A stretch of DNA of 64,000 bases from Gluconobacter vitians (GTDB lineage Bacteria; Pseudomonadota; Alphaproteobacteria; Acetobacterales; Acetobacteraceae). The notes below the pieces were generated by a model. The model did not search any database. It was given only the letters and a program-made list of their open reading frames with translations, and was not told the DNA's origin. Below, piece by piece: positions 17,677 through 26,560 of this stretch. The position numbers were made by a program, and so were the translations under genes. The stretch's first letter is position 1; the number at the start of each line of letters is the position of its first letter. The stretch lies in the NCBI RefSeq assembly GCF_015244565.1, contig NZ_JABCQG010000004.1, forward strand, positions 62,001 through 126,000, written 5' to 3'.

Positions 17677-19091
17677 GGTTCGCGGGATGCCCTCTTGGCG
17701 GCCCGCATGTCCAGAAGTTTTCTGATACGCCCCTCATGTCCGCGGTCCGTGGGATGATAAAGGGATGCTCTGGGCATCCCGTCCGGAAAGTAATTCTGAC
17801 CCGAAAACGCATCCTCGCTGTCGTGGTCGTATTCATAGCCCTTGCCGTACCCAATATCCTTCATCAGAGACGTCGGCGCATTCAGGATATGCGACGGCGG
17901 CATCAGGCTTCCGGTATCGCGCGCCAGAGCCCGGGCCGCTTTATAGGCCGTATAGACCGCATTGGATTTCGGCGCAGTCGCCAGATGCACTACAACCTGA
18001 GCCAGCGCCAGCTCCCCTTCCGGAGAACCCAGACGTTCATAGGTCTGCCATCCTGCCACGGCCATCGGCAGTGCGGACGGATCGGCCTGCCCCACATCCT
18101 CGGCCGCAAACCGCGTCAGACGCCGAGCGATGTAGCGCGGGTCTTCCCCGCCCTCCAGCATCCGCGCGAACCAGTACAGGGCCGCATCCGGATCACTGCC
18201 CCGCAGCGATTTGTGCAGAGCGGAAATGAGATTGTAATGCTCTTCCCGATCCCGGTCATACAGGATCGCCCGACGCGACAGGATCGCCGCCAGATCACGC
18301 GGTGTCAGAACTTTTGACGGATCAAGCGCCACAAGCTGCTCGACCATATTCAGCAGATACCGCCCGTCCCCATCCGCCATGGCCCGCAGACTGGCCCGTG
18401 CTTCCGGGTCGAGCGGGAGAGGACGACCGACTTCCTCTTCCGCATGCACCAGCAGGCTCTCAAGGCTCGCATCATCCAGCCGGTTCAGCACCAGAACCTG
18501 ACACCGCGACAACAGCGCCGCATTCAGCGCAAAGGACGGGTTCTCCGTGGTCGCGCCCACCAGAACCACCGTCCCGCGCTCCACATAGGGCAGAAACCCG
18601 TCCTGCTGCGCCCGGTTGAAACGATGGATCTCGTCCACGAACAGCAGCGTCCCCTTGCCCGTCGCGGCCTGTTTCTTGTCCGCTTCCTCAAACGCCCGCC
18701 GCAGATCCGCAACACCGGAAAAAACGGCCGAAATCTGCGAATAGAACAGCCCTGCCTGCCCGGCGAGAAGCCGCGCGATCGTCGTCTTGCCGCATCCCGG
18801 ACCGCCCCAGAGAATCAGGCTGGACAGCGTGCCCCGCGCCAGCATCCGCGTGAGCGTGCCCTCAGGCCCGAGCAGATGATCCTGCCCCCGCACGTCTTCC
18901 AGCCGCTTCGGCCGCAGACGGTCCGCCAGAGGCTGTGTCCGCGACGGCGGCCGACGCTGCACCTGAGGTGCCTCAATCGGGCGTTGCTGCCGCATGTTCT
19001 CCGGCGCACGGGACGGCCCACGACCTGAAGCCTGTCCCGGAGCACGGTTCGCTTCCGGAGCGCCGCCGAAAAGATCTGTCATGTCGGTCAC
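17673..19091 (-). CDS. rarA: replication-associated recombination protein RarA (MgsA) AAA+ ATPase
   Basis: RarA is a AAA+ ATPase related to clamp loaders that acts at stalled replication forks. The 472-residue protein has a Pro/Arg-rich N-terminal 50 residues. Walker A WGGPGCGKTT is near residue 97, Walker B LLFVDEIHRFN near 150, sensor 1 GATTENPSF near 180, and the C-terminal tetramerisation domain includes YPDGMPR-type sequence. A GTG start at 19091 with GGGAG 6 nt ahead is preferred; an ATG at 19082 is the alternative. It heads the chain rarA-rluC-asmA-atp12, joined by 4-nt overlaps. Confidence 0.92.
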   Translation of the reverse strand: MTDMTDLFGGAPEANRAPGQASGRGPSRAPENMRQQRPIEAPQVQRRPPSRTQPLADRLRPKRLEDVRGQDHLLGPEGTLTRMLARGTLSSLILWGGPGCGKTTIARLLAGQAGLFYSQISAVFSGVADLRRAFEEADKKQAATGKGTLLFVDEIHRFNRAQQDGFLPYVERGTVVLVGATTENPSFALNAALLSRCQVLVLNRLDDASLESLLVHAEEEVGRPLPLDPEARASLRAMADGDGRYLLNMVEQLVALDPSKVLTPRDLAAILSRRAILYDRDREEHYNLISALHKSLRGSDPDAALYWFARMLEGGEDPRYIARRLTRFAAEDVGQADPSALPMAVAGWQTYERLGSPEGELALAQVVVHLATAPKSNAVYTAYKAARALARDTGSLMPPSHILNAPTSLMKDIGYGKGYEYDHDSEDAFSGQNYFPDGMPRASLYHPTDRGHEGRIRKLLDMRAAKRASREP

Positions 19092-19208
19092 TGGCGTCTC
19101 CCGCTCCCCGGTCCATCATCAGAAGGTCTGCCCCTCCAAGATAGGGAGCCCGGCCGGTCAGGAAAATCCCCGGCTTCACGTTCCCGGAGCATAACCCCGG
19201 CCGCGGCC

Positions 19209-22200
19209 TTAATGAAGGATACGCCGCAGCACGCCCGGCAGCAGCATCGATAGCGGATTGACCGACAGATCCGGCTTCTCGACCGTCCCGTGCAGTTCAA
19301 ACGTCGCCGCCAGCAGCCCGCCACCCTTCTCGGGAGACAGCAGATGCCCCAGAACCGGCAGCCGTCCCGGCAGCGCATTGAGCCCGAACAGCGGGACGAT
19401 CGTCCCGTTCAGGTTCAGTTTAGACGTCGTCAGGTCAATCGGCCCTTCCATCGTGGCCCCGAGCGCCTGATTGCCGATCACCCCGTCATGCAGCACCAGC
19501 AGGTTCCCCGCCAGACTGAGCCGGGTGGCCAGATGACCGATCTCGAACCGGTCCAGATGATTGGTCAGCCAGTGCAGCGGCGACAGGTCCGACACCGCCG
19601 TCAGGCTCAGCGGCGGCCGCAGGAACTGCGACGGTCCCATTTCCACATGCCCGCGGAATGGTGGCAGCCCGCCCCACAGCCCGGCCGATTTCGTATTCCG
19701 TCCTTCCGGAATCTTCCGCACTGTCGTCTCATCCGGCGTGAACACCCCGTCCAGATGCGTCTGTCCGCCCCGGATACGGTCATACAGCCCCAGACCCTCA
19801 AGCAGCGTTCCCAGATTATCAATATCCAGCACGAACGGATGCTCACGTCCCGTATCGGCCAGAACGGCCCGGACCCGCGTCGGTGCATCCAGCGCAAAGC
19901 GCCCCGATGTCAGATGCCCGTTCCGCAGTTCGATCTGCGAGACGACACCCCCGACCTGCGCTTTGGGCCCATAATAGACATGCGGCGCATTCAGGCTGAT
20001 GGACCAGTTGTCTCCCATCGACGCGCCCTTTGCCTTCGCACCGCCCGGCGGTACAGGTGTTGCCGCTGTCTGGGGATGCGGTGCGAACATCGGCGCCAGA
20101 TCCAGCGGATCGGCATCGACCGTCACTCCGATCGGCTGCTCCACACTCTGCGGCAGAGCAATCCGAGCATCGCCCTCCGTCCGGCCGATCCGGAAGCCCT
20201 CAAGCACAATCCCCGTCAGCTTGCCCGCGCGTGTGACACCGCGTCCCGCGACCGAAAGCCCGGTCCCATGCGCCTGCAATCCGTCCAGAACCGCCATCCG
20301 GCCGTTCTGAAAGCCGATATGCGCCATGGCCGTTGCAGGCTCACCCAGCGGCTTGGCCCAGATCGGCACGGTCAGTGCCGCCTGGGCCATATCCAGCGAC
20401 AGCTTCAGATCGGACGTCTCATTGGCCTGCTGCACGAAATGCGCATTCAGAACCGCGTGCCCGTCAAACAGGCCGCCCGGCGCAATCCGGGCCTTCGCAG
20501 CAGACACCGGGTCCAGAACCGAGCGCGCATCAATCGTCTGCAACACCCGAGACGGCGCCCCGCCCTCGAAGTTTTCATGCAGCACGACATGCGTGGGAAT
20601 CCCCGCAAGGCGCCCGTCCCCCGTCAGATCCAGCGCATCCTCGGTGGCGGACATCGTCCCCGACGCCCCGTCCACCGGCTGCCCCATCAGCACATTCCCC
20701 AGATGCACGCCGGAAAAGGCAGCCTGCGTCCAGACATGCAGCGCCCCGTCCGGAATATTGGCGACCAGCGGCAGCGTCATACGGACATGCGCGTCCACCA
20801 TGCCCGAAGGCTGCGTGAACGGCAGCGGATGCCGCGCCAGAAGATGCAGCCGCGGATGCGCCAGCGCGGACATGAACCCTTGTAACGGCCCCGTCAGATG
20901 CGTGGAAATATCCCCGGTCTGGTCCTTGGCATACAGATCGCCAATCCGGATCTCCCCATCCGGAAGCAGCACGTTTTCCTTCACGCCCGTAGACTGCACG
21001 CCCTTGCCCAGATCAATGACCAGCGTATCCGGCCCATCGAAATGCAGCGATGCCTCCAGCCCTGTCGCAGGCGGAACGGGCCGCAGCCAGTGCACCGTCA
21101 GGCCATGTCCACTCAGTTGCCCCTGAACCGAGACCGGCATGATTCCATCCGGACCCTTATCGCTATGCAGATGGGCCTTGACCTCAAGATCGCGCCCTGT
21201 CCCGTCCGTGATGTTCTTCGAGATCCAGCGCCGGCCACCCTTGATGATGGCAGCCGGCCAGATGGAACCCAGCGTGGCAAAGCGGATGCCATCCAGCCCG
21301 GCCTCGGCATCCCCGTCCATGACCTTGGGCTTCTGCAAATCGTCCAGCCTCAGACTGGCCGAGGCATGAACATGCGTCAGAGCCCCCCCGCTATCGGCCA
21401 CATCAAGCCCGGCGGACGGTACCTCAACCGTGGCGCCCCCCTGCACACCCGGACGGTCCATCCGCAGATGCATTGTCGCCTGCCCCGCATGAAGATGGAT
21501 CGGATCGGCGGTTTTCTGGAAAACCTGCCCCTCACCCAGTGACAGCTTGAGCACGAGGTCCGAAGGCTGCTCGTCCATACCCTGAGGCACGAATATCGCC
21601 CGCGCGTCGAGCGCCACCGGAACATGCCAGTCCGCAGCCAGCGGATTGAAAGCACCAAGCTGTGCGGGCTCGAACGGCGTGCTGTTCAGATGCAGTTCGC
21701 CGAGTTTTCTGACCTGCCGTGCCTGCGCCGTTAGCGTGGTCTGGAAACCGTCGAGCATGACACCGGCCTGCCCCGTTCCCGTCCAGACGAAATCCTGTCC
21801 ATGCGGCGCCATACGCAGGCGGCGCGCATGCATTTCCACGGGCCCGATCACGGCGGTCCGGTCCTGTGGCAGACCGGCAAGCGTGATGGCGACGTTATGA
21901 ACATCAACAGCGCGGAGACGATCGAGCCGTGTCGGAACACCACGCCCACCGCGCTTCTGCTCCGGCAGGTCCATGTCCACATCGCCATCAGGCAGGCGTC
22001 GCAGGGCCAGCGTGGCGTTCTCAAGCCGCAGCGTGTGGGGCGCGATCACCCCTTTGAACAGGGCGCTCAGCGACAGGACGGCATCGGCCTCGTCAGCCCG
22101 CTCTGCAATCAGGTTATCGTATCGGGTCACTTTCAGCCCGCGCGCCATCAGCACCAGCCCGGCAGGCACGCCTCCGGCCGAAGGCTGCCACTGGATGCGC

Positions 22201-22475
22201 AGCGTCTCCCAGCTCAGCCGACCGGCCGGATGCCCCGGACGCTTGCCCGCCGCAATCGCCACAGGCTCCACAAGGCGGGAGACGCGGGTGATATCCACCG
22301 GTCCATGCGCCAGCTCCCACAGAAACACGCTGCCCGCAGCAGCCGCGAGTGCAACGGGCGTCATGCAGACCAGCGCAACCCAGCGCGCGATATGGAAATG
22401 CCGGGGCATGTGGGGCCCCGGCCGGAACGGACGAAAACGCCTGTGAGGAGGGCGCGGGAAGTCGGGGACGGCCAT
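19209..22475 (-). CDS. large AsmA/YhdP-like (DUF3971) envelope protein
   Basis: The 1088-residue protein has a basic cytoplasmic head, one membrane helix (WVALVCMTPVALAAAAGSVF), then about 1000 residues of repetitive beta-rich sequence. It ends in an AsmA-like tail (GRLPVLGHLLSPEKGGGLLA and SVNPLSMLLPGVLR). That layout matches the DUF3971/AsmA2 proteins related to YhdP, which form bridge-like lipid conduits between the membranes. It is separate from, and much longer than, the other AsmA protein in this window. The start at 22475 lacks a good ribosome-binding site; an ATG at 22409 (MPRHFHIARW) is possible. It lies 60 bp after the bcp stop, so they may share a transcript. Confidence 0.83.
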   Translation of the reverse strand: MAVPDFPRPPHRRFRPFRPGPHMPRHFHIARWVALVCMTPVALAAAAGSVFLWELAHGPVDITRVSRLVEPVAIAAGKRPGHPAGRLSWETLRIQWQPSAGGVPAGLVLMARGLKVTRYDNLIAERADEADAVLSLSALFKGVIAPHTLRLENATLALRRLPDGDVDMDLPEQKRGGRGVPTRLDRLRAVDVHNVAITLAGLPQDRTAVIGPVEMHARRLRMAPHGQDFVWTGTGQAGVMLDGFQTTLTAQARQVRKLGELHLNSTPFEPAQLGAFNPLAADWHVPVALDARAIFVPQGMDEQPSDLVLKLSLGEGQVFQKTADPIHLHAGQATMHLRMDRPGVQGGATVEVPSAGLDVADSGGALTHVHASASLRLDDLQKPKVMDGDAEAGLDGIRFATLGSIWPAAIIKGGRRWISKNITDGTGRDLEVKAHLHSDKGPDGIMPVSVQGQLSGHGLTVHWLRPVPPATGLEASLHFDGPDTLVIDLGKGVQSTGVKENVLLPDGEIRIGDLYAKDQTGDISTHLTGPLQGFMSALAHPRLHLLARHPLPFTQPSGMVDAHVRMTLPLVANIPDGALHVWTQAAFSGVHLGNVLMGQPVDGASGTMSATEDALDLTGDGRLAGIPTHVVLHENFEGGAPSRVLQTIDARSVLDPVSAAKARIAPGGLFDGHAVLNAHFVQQANETSDLKLSLDMAQAALTVPIWAKPLGEPATAMAHIGFQNGRMAVLDGLQAHGTGLSVAGRGVTRAGKLTGIVLEGFRIGRTEGDARIALPQSVEQPIGVTVDADPLDLAPMFAPHPQTAATPVPPGGAKAKGASMGDNWSISLNAPHVYYGPKAQVGGVVSQIELRNGHLTSGRFALDAPTRVRAVLADTGREHPFVLDIDNLGTLLEGLGLYDRIRGGQTHLDGVFTPDETTVRKIPEGRNTKSAGLWGGLPPFRGHVEMGPSQFLRPPLSLTAVSDLSPLHWLTNHLDRFEIGHLATRLSLAGNLLVLHDGVIGNQALGATMEGPIDLTTSKLNLNGTIVPLFGLNALPGRLPVLGHLLSPEKGGGLLAATFELHGTVEKPDLSVNPLSMLLPGVLRRILH

Positions 22476-22535
22476 AGACGGTCATCGGCGCGTTTCCGGC
22501 CAGTCTCCCTCGTAAAAAGTTTTCAGATGAAGCCG

Positions 22536-23042
22536 TCAGGCTTTTGAAGAGAGATCCCGGAAAGCTTCCGCCACCAGTTCGGCATGGGTCGCAGGCTTCA
22601 CCTTGCGCCACACATGCCGGATGATGCCCTCGCCATCGACCAGGAACGAACTGCGCTCCATCCCCATATAGGTCCGCCCATACATGGATTTCTCAACCCA
22701 TGTTCCGTAAGCCTCGGCCACGGCATGGTCCTCGTCCGAGGCCAGCGGAAACTCCAGACCGTATTTCGTGGCGAATTTCTCGATCTTCGCCACCGGGTCG
22801 GGGCTGACACCGATAATGGACAGGCCATCCGCCTCGAACTTCGGCAGAACCTCCTGCAACCCGCAAGCCTGCGTCGTGCAGCCCGGTGTATCCGCCTTCG
22901 GATAGAAATACAGCAGATAAGGCTTCCCACTCAGCTCCGCGCTGCTGACAGTGCGGCCACCCGAAGCTGGAAGCGTAAAATCTGGCGCGCGATCGCCCGG
23001 CTGAAGGCCCGATGGCTGGGAAGTGGCTGTCATGAGCGGCAT
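22536..23042 (-). CDS. bcp: thioredoxin-dependent peroxiredoxin Bcp
   Basis: Bcp/PrxQ reduces hydrogen peroxide and organic peroxides with electrons from thioredoxin. The 168-residue protein has the AhpC/TSA fold, with PGDRAPDFTLPASGG at the start and YFYPKADTPGCTTQACG, which holds the peroxidatic Cys and, five residues later, the resolving Cys. The GVSPDP segment and a Trp/Arg-rich C-terminal half follow. A start three codons later is possible. It is cytosolic, with no signal peptide. The downstream giant AsmA-like gene is on the same strand. Confidence 0.93.
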   Translation of the reverse strand: MPLMTATSQPSGLQPGDRAPDFTLPASGGRTVSSAELSGKPYLLYFYPKADTPGCTTQACGLQEVLPKFEADGLSIIGVSPDPVAKIEKFATKYGLEFPLASDEDHAVAEAYGTWVEKSMYGRTYMGMERSSFLVDGEGIIRHVWRKVKPATHAELVAEAFRDLSSKA

Positions 23043-23105
23043 GATTGCCTGACCCGTCCGGCACGATCAAGGCAAACCGGACGGAAACCGTTCAGTATCC
23101 CGAGA

Positions 23106-23492
23106 TCAGTACCCCGGATACATGCCCGGATAGGCCGGAACCGGCTGCGGCGGGCCGTAAACCACCCGCGGCTGGGGCGCGTAAACAACAGGCGGCGGAG
23201 CATAAACCACCTGCGGAGGCGGCGGCGGCGGCGGAGGGGCATAAGGCTGCGTCAGAAGCGCACCACCCACGGCCCCGAGTGCCAGCCCACCGAGAATCCC
23301 GCCGACAATCGCGCCGGAATGATCGCGGTACCCGCCATGCCAGCCTCCGCGCGGACCGCCGTATCCATATCCCGGACCACGCCCGCCCCCATGCCAGTGC
23401 GCCTGTGCCTGCGGCACAATGGCATTTGGAACAATGGCGGAGCCGATCAGCAGGGGAGCGGCCATAAGAACTGCACGTGTGATGCGACGCAT
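23106..23492 (-). CDS. small exported glycine-zipper protein
   Basis: The 128-residue protein starts with a signal peptide (MRRITRAVLMAAPLLIGSAI, cleavage probably after AQA). The mature part has a His/Gly-rich stretch, a glycine-zipper helix (GAIVGGILGGLALGAVGGAL) and a Pro/Tyr-rich tail with a run of eight prolines. Such proteins are common in alphaproteobacterial envelopes, and the helix could insert in a membrane. No function is known. The ATG at 23492 is preceded by GAGGAG and is preferred over one at 23516. Confidence 0.7.
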   Translation of the reverse strand: MRRITRAVLMAAPLLIGSAIVPNAIVPQAQAHWHGGGRGPGYGYGGPRGGWHGGYRDHSGAIVGGILGGLALGAVGGALLTQPYAPPPPPPPPQVVYAPPPVVYAPQPRVVYGPPQPVPAYPGMYPGY

Positions 23493-23657
23493 GGCATCTT
23501 TCTCCTCAAAACACATGGACCAGAAGCCCCCGCGAACAGGAACTCCTTTCGTCCATGAGAAAGATCATGCCCGCTGAAAATGGCAGCAAGAGGCGTCAAT
23601 CATGGCAGGAGGCGGACAAATTGTAACAGCGCCCGGTAACATTCCCGCCCGCTGATT

Positions 23658-24266
23658 TCAGCGTGGCGGATCGACCCGGTGATAGCCCGGCGGCGGATCG
23701 AAAATCTCGATGGGCTGCGGCGCGCGGCTGACGGACACCGCCTCCAGGACCGGTCGGCCACCATGCGTCGCACCCAGCATCAGCCCGTCATCCGTGTAAC
23801 AGAAAGCAGTCGTCTGGCTGTCGCTGTCCGCACTTTCCCAGATCGTGCAGGCCTCCCCCGCAATCCTGCCCTGCCCCAGATTGCGCCAGAACCCGGCAGC
23901 AGGCGTGCCGGGTGTTGCAAAGCTTTCGCTGCCCGGTGCGGCTGTGACGGTCGCCGTATGGTTCGTACTGTCCAGCACCATAAGGGTATGCGTGCGGTAA
24001 TCCGTCAGCATGATCGTCGCCGAGCCTTCCGGCTCCACCCGCTGACGCCACAACGCGGAGGTCCAGCGCATCCGCTGATGCAGATGCTGCCCGTTAGGTC
24101 CCGTCAGAACATAGACGATATCGGCGTCATGCAGCGGTGTTACGAGCGGAGCCTGAACCGGAGGCGGCGTCACTGACGGCACATCCGCTTTCGCCGCAGG
24201 TCCGCAGACGGCGCCCAGCAGAACACAGACCGCACCACCAACGACACGCACAAACGGCATCTTCAC
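23658..24266 (-). CDS. secreted protein, paralogue of the upstream gene (DUF4412-like)
   Basis: The 202-residue protein has a signal peptide (MKMPFVRVVGGAVCVLLGAV) and a single periplasmic domain. It shares a clear pattern with the gene just upstream: VYVLTGPNG, RIAGEACTIWES with one Cys, TTAFCYTDDGLML with a second Cys, and EIFDPPPGYHRV at the end. The two cysteines probably pair. This layout recalls the DUF4412 group of exported proteins, but I hold that loosely. The GTG start overlaps the neighbour's stop as GTGA; an ATG two codons later is an alternative. Function unknown. Confidence 0.7.
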   Translation of the reverse strand: MKMPFVRVVGGAVCVLLGAVCGPAAKADVPSVTPPPVQAPLVTPLHDADIVYVLTGPNGQHLHQRMRWTSALWRQRVEPEGSATIMLTDYRTHTLMVLDSTNHTATVTAAPGSESFATPGTPAAGFWRNLGQGRIAGEACTIWESADSDSQTTAFCYTDDGLMLGATHGGRPVLEAVSVSRAPQPIEIFDPPPGYHRVDPPR

Positions 24267-25189
24267 TTCCGGTTTCCATCCGCAGGGCCACTAGGCGGCT
24301 GATCCGGAGCAGACACGGACCCATCTCCCGAAGAATCGTTCGGAACGGAAGGCTGCGTCGTATCCGGCTGCACAGGCTGGCCCGGCAGAGGCGCGGCAGG
24401 ACCCGGCATTGCCGTTTCGGGTGCTGGCGTGTCGTGGCTGCCGATGACAGAATTATCGGTGTCCGAATTGTCAGGCGATGTCGGCGCAGGCGTCGTGGTC
24501 TTCGTATCGCTGCTTGAGGCCTCCGGAACAGGAGACGGCGTTGCACTGCCCGCTTCGCTCTGATGGGCGGGACGGGCTTTCGGTTCCAGTACATGGAACC
24601 CCGCTGGCGGCTCGAACGTCGAGGCCGGGATGTCCTGATAGGTCACCGAAACGGCCTTGATGGAGCCTTCGACACCATCGGCATCCACACCATTTTCCGC
24701 CAGAATAACGCCGTCATCCGTCACACAGGCAGTCGCCTTGCCGTGACTGCTCTGGATGTTCCAGCGTTCGCAGGCCACGCCCGCCACGGTTTCATGACCT
24801 GCCGCCGTGTACTGCATGTCCAGATCAAGCATGAACGGATTATGCAGCCCATGGTTGGGGTGCAGGCGCGTATAAACCTGCTGCTTCATCATCACGAGCG
24901 TCACCTGCTGCGCCGGACGATCGAGAATGGTCACGCCATTGCCATCCTGCGAGTCGATCCGCAGCAGATCACCCGCGCCCGAGAACGCGACCTTTACCGT
25001 ATCGGGACCACCCCTGGTCGTGTTCGACGGCGTGGAAAGCTGATAGACGACCGTGACATCCCGCGTCGGCGTCAGACGAGGATGATCGTCCGCATGGGCC
25101 TGTTCCGGCAAAGCCCCCGCCCACAGCCCCGCGGCCAGTGGCACGGCAAGCGCGGCGTGTAGGAAAGCGGGGCGCGAGAAAACAGTCAT
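24263..25189 (-). CDS. secreted protein with Pro/Ser/Thr-rich tail (DUF4412-like)
   Basis: The 308-residue protein has a signal peptide (MTVFSRPAFLHAALAVPLAA, cleavage probably after AHA) and a domain paralogous to the downstream gene: TVVYQLSTPSN, TVAGVACERWNI, KATACVTDDGVIL, and STFEPPAGFHVLEP. It then adds about 100 residues of low-complexity Pro/Ser/Thr/Asp-rich tail that the shorter paralogue lacks; such tails often act as spacers near the cell wall. Its ATG overlaps the aat stop as ATGA, so it is probably translated from the aat transcript. Function unknown. Confidence 0.7.
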   Translation of the reverse strand: MTVFSRPAFLHAALAVPLAAGLWAGALPEQAHADDHPRLTPTRDVTVVYQLSTPSNTTRGGPDTVKVAFSGAGDLLRIDSQDGNGVTILDRPAQQVTLVMMKQQVYTRLHPNHGLHNPFMLDLDMQYTAAGHETVAGVACERWNIQSSHGKATACVTDDGVILAENGVDADGVEGSIKAVSVTYQDIPASTFEPPAGFHVLEPKARPAHQSEAGSATPSPVPEASSSDTKTTTPAPTSPDNSDTDNSVIGSHDTPAPETAMPGPAAPLPGQPVQPDTTQPSVPNDSSGDGSVSAPDQPPSGPADGNRK

Positions 25190-25848
25190 GGCGGATCTCC
25201 GGCAGGCGCGCGCATTGACGCAATGGACTCACGCAGGGCCTGAAGGCTGAAATTCTCAGGCCAGACCGCGCGCACGGTCAGCGCCTGATGAAGCAGGGAC
25301 TGATAGTTCGCCGCCGGAATCCCGATACCGCCCAGCCCCGTCAGATGGGGCGTCGTGTATTGTGTATCCAGCAGCGTGTACCGCCCCTTGCGCAACCCCG
25401 CGATAAGATGGACCAGCGCCACCTTAGAAGCATCACGTTCGCGCGAAAACATGCTCTCGCCGAAAAAAGCCCCCCGCAGGGACACACCATACAACCCGCC
25501 AACCAGCCTTCCGCCATCCCGGACCTCGATGGAATGAGCGTTTCCCTGCCGGTGAAGCGCACCGTAAAGCCTGCGGATCCGCTCGCTGATCCAGGTCGTC
25601 TCCCGCCCCGGCGCAGGCTCGGCGCAGGCCAGCATGACCTCATCAAAAGCCTGGTCCGCCGTCACAATCATCCGCCCCGACATGACCAGTCGCATCAGTT
25701 TCTTTGGAACATGCATCCCGTCGAGCGGCATGATCCCGCGCTCTTCCGGCAGATACCAGGCCAGTTCCGTGCTTTTGGCATCGGGCGCCATGGGAAAGAT
25801 CCCCGCGGCATAGGCCTGAAGCAGAAGATCCGGAGTTATCTCGTCCAT
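25186..25848 (-). CDS. aat: leucyl/phenylalanyl-tRNA--protein transferase Aat
   Basis: Aat adds Leu or Phe from tRNA to proteins with N-terminal Lys or Arg, marking them for ClpAP by the N-end rule. The 220-residue protein shows the family blocks: PDLLLQAYAAGIFPMA, WYLPEERGIMPL, TWISERIRRLY, HSIEVRDGGRLVGGLYGVSL, and FGESMFSRERDASKVALVHL. The ATG at 25848 is chosen over 25920 because the family N-terminus begins there. It heads a three-gene overlapping unit with the two secreted paralogues. Confidence 0.94.
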   Translation of the reverse strand: MDEITPDLLLQAYAAGIFPMAPDAKSTELAWYLPEERGIMPLDGMHVPKKLMRLVMSGRMIVTADQAFDEVMLACAEPAPGRETTWISERIRRLYGALHRQGNAHSIEVRDGGRLVGGLYGVSLRGAFFGESMFSRERDASKVALVHLIAGLRKGRYTLLDTQYTTPHLTGLGGIGIPAANYQSLLHQALTVRAVWPENFSLQALRESIASMRAPAGDPP

Positions 25849-25953
25849 GATGGTACAGTCTTTACGTGGAGCCTGATGCGAAACCGCAGGGGAAAACATG
25901 GCCGCACTGGTAGCGGACATGATAGACGTGGACCATCGACAGGGAGACCGCCA

Positions 25954-26157
25954 GTGCCGCTAGCCTTCATTTACGTCATTATTCTTGCCATCCTTGGCGT
26001 CCTGCGCCTTGCGATGCCGGAAGCACATGGCCTTCTGATGATCCTGGCCAAGATCAGCGCCACCTGTCTCGTGATCTCGGCACTCGTGGATCTGTGGATG
26101 ATGCGCGAAGGAAGCGAGCCTCCGTCCATGACAGAGGCCTCGTTTACAGCAGACTGA
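25954..26157 (+). CDS. 67-residue predicted membrane protein
   Basis: A GTG start at 25954, 7 nt after AGGGAG, opens a short protein with two hydrophobic segments (AFIYVIILAILGVLRLA and LLMILAKISATCLVISALV) and a polar tail. I do not recognise the family. It is divergent from aat, and its last 14 bp overlap the convergent MAPEG gene. The good ribosome-binding site and membrane-protein composition support it as real; a longer open frame upstream, from 25288, runs antisense through aat and is not credible. Confidence 0.6.
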   Translation: MPLAFIYVIILAILGVLRLAMPEAHGLLMILAKISATCLVISALVDLWMMREGSEPPSMTEASFTAD

Positions 26158-26533
26158 TCAGCACCAGCAGAAGCCCAGCCATAGAAATGCCCCAGATCAG
26201 GCTGCGGATTGGGCCCCAGCCGAACGCATAGGCCGGGATATAAATGGCGCGGGCCAGGAAATAGATCCCCGCCCCCCAGCCCGTCAGCGGACTGTAATGG
26301 CCCGATACCCAGGCCAGAAGCACGGCGCCTATGAAGATCGGCAGCGTCTCCGCCAGATTGGCCTGCGCACGCTTCAGACGCGCCGCCATCCCCGTATAGC
26401 GTGGGGGATCACCGTCGCGGTTGCTGCTCGCCCATTGCAGACCGTCCTGCTGGCGGCAGGCCGCGGCGGTCAGGAAAAGCTGGACAACTGCCAGCACCAG
26501 TGTCCATCCAAGCCAGACAAGACCAATCGGCAT
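26144..26533 (-). CDS. MAPEG family membrane protein
   Basis: The 129-residue protein has four hydrophobic segments and the MAPEG pattern RLKRAQANLAETLPIF in the second quarter, followed by YFLARAIYIPAYAFG. MAPEG proteins include microsomal glutathione transferases and eicosanoid enzymes; bacterial members are mostly uncharacterised. It is read from the ATG at 26533 with GGGGAA upstream, 27 bp after the EcsC-family stop, so the two probably share a transcript. Its 3' end overlaps a small convergent membrane gene. Confidence 0.83.
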   Translation of the reverse strand: MPIGLVWLGWTLVLAVVQLFLTAAACRQQDGLQWASSNRDGDPPRYTGMAARLKRAQANLAETLPIFIGAVLLAWVSGHYSPLTGWGAGIYFLARAIYIPAYAFGWGPIRSLIWGISMAGLLLVLISLL

Positions 26534-26560
26534 GGGCTTTTCCCCGGAAGTTCCTGAAAA

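Noticed and set aside
19290-20885. 531-codon open frame antisense to the giant AsmA-like gene
   Set aside because: The composition is that of a shadow frame rich in Arg, Gln and His, and the opposite frame carries a coherent membrane protein.
25288-25953. Upstream extension of the 67-residue membrane ORF
   Set aside because: It runs antisense through aat; the GTG at 25954 has its own good ribosome-binding site.
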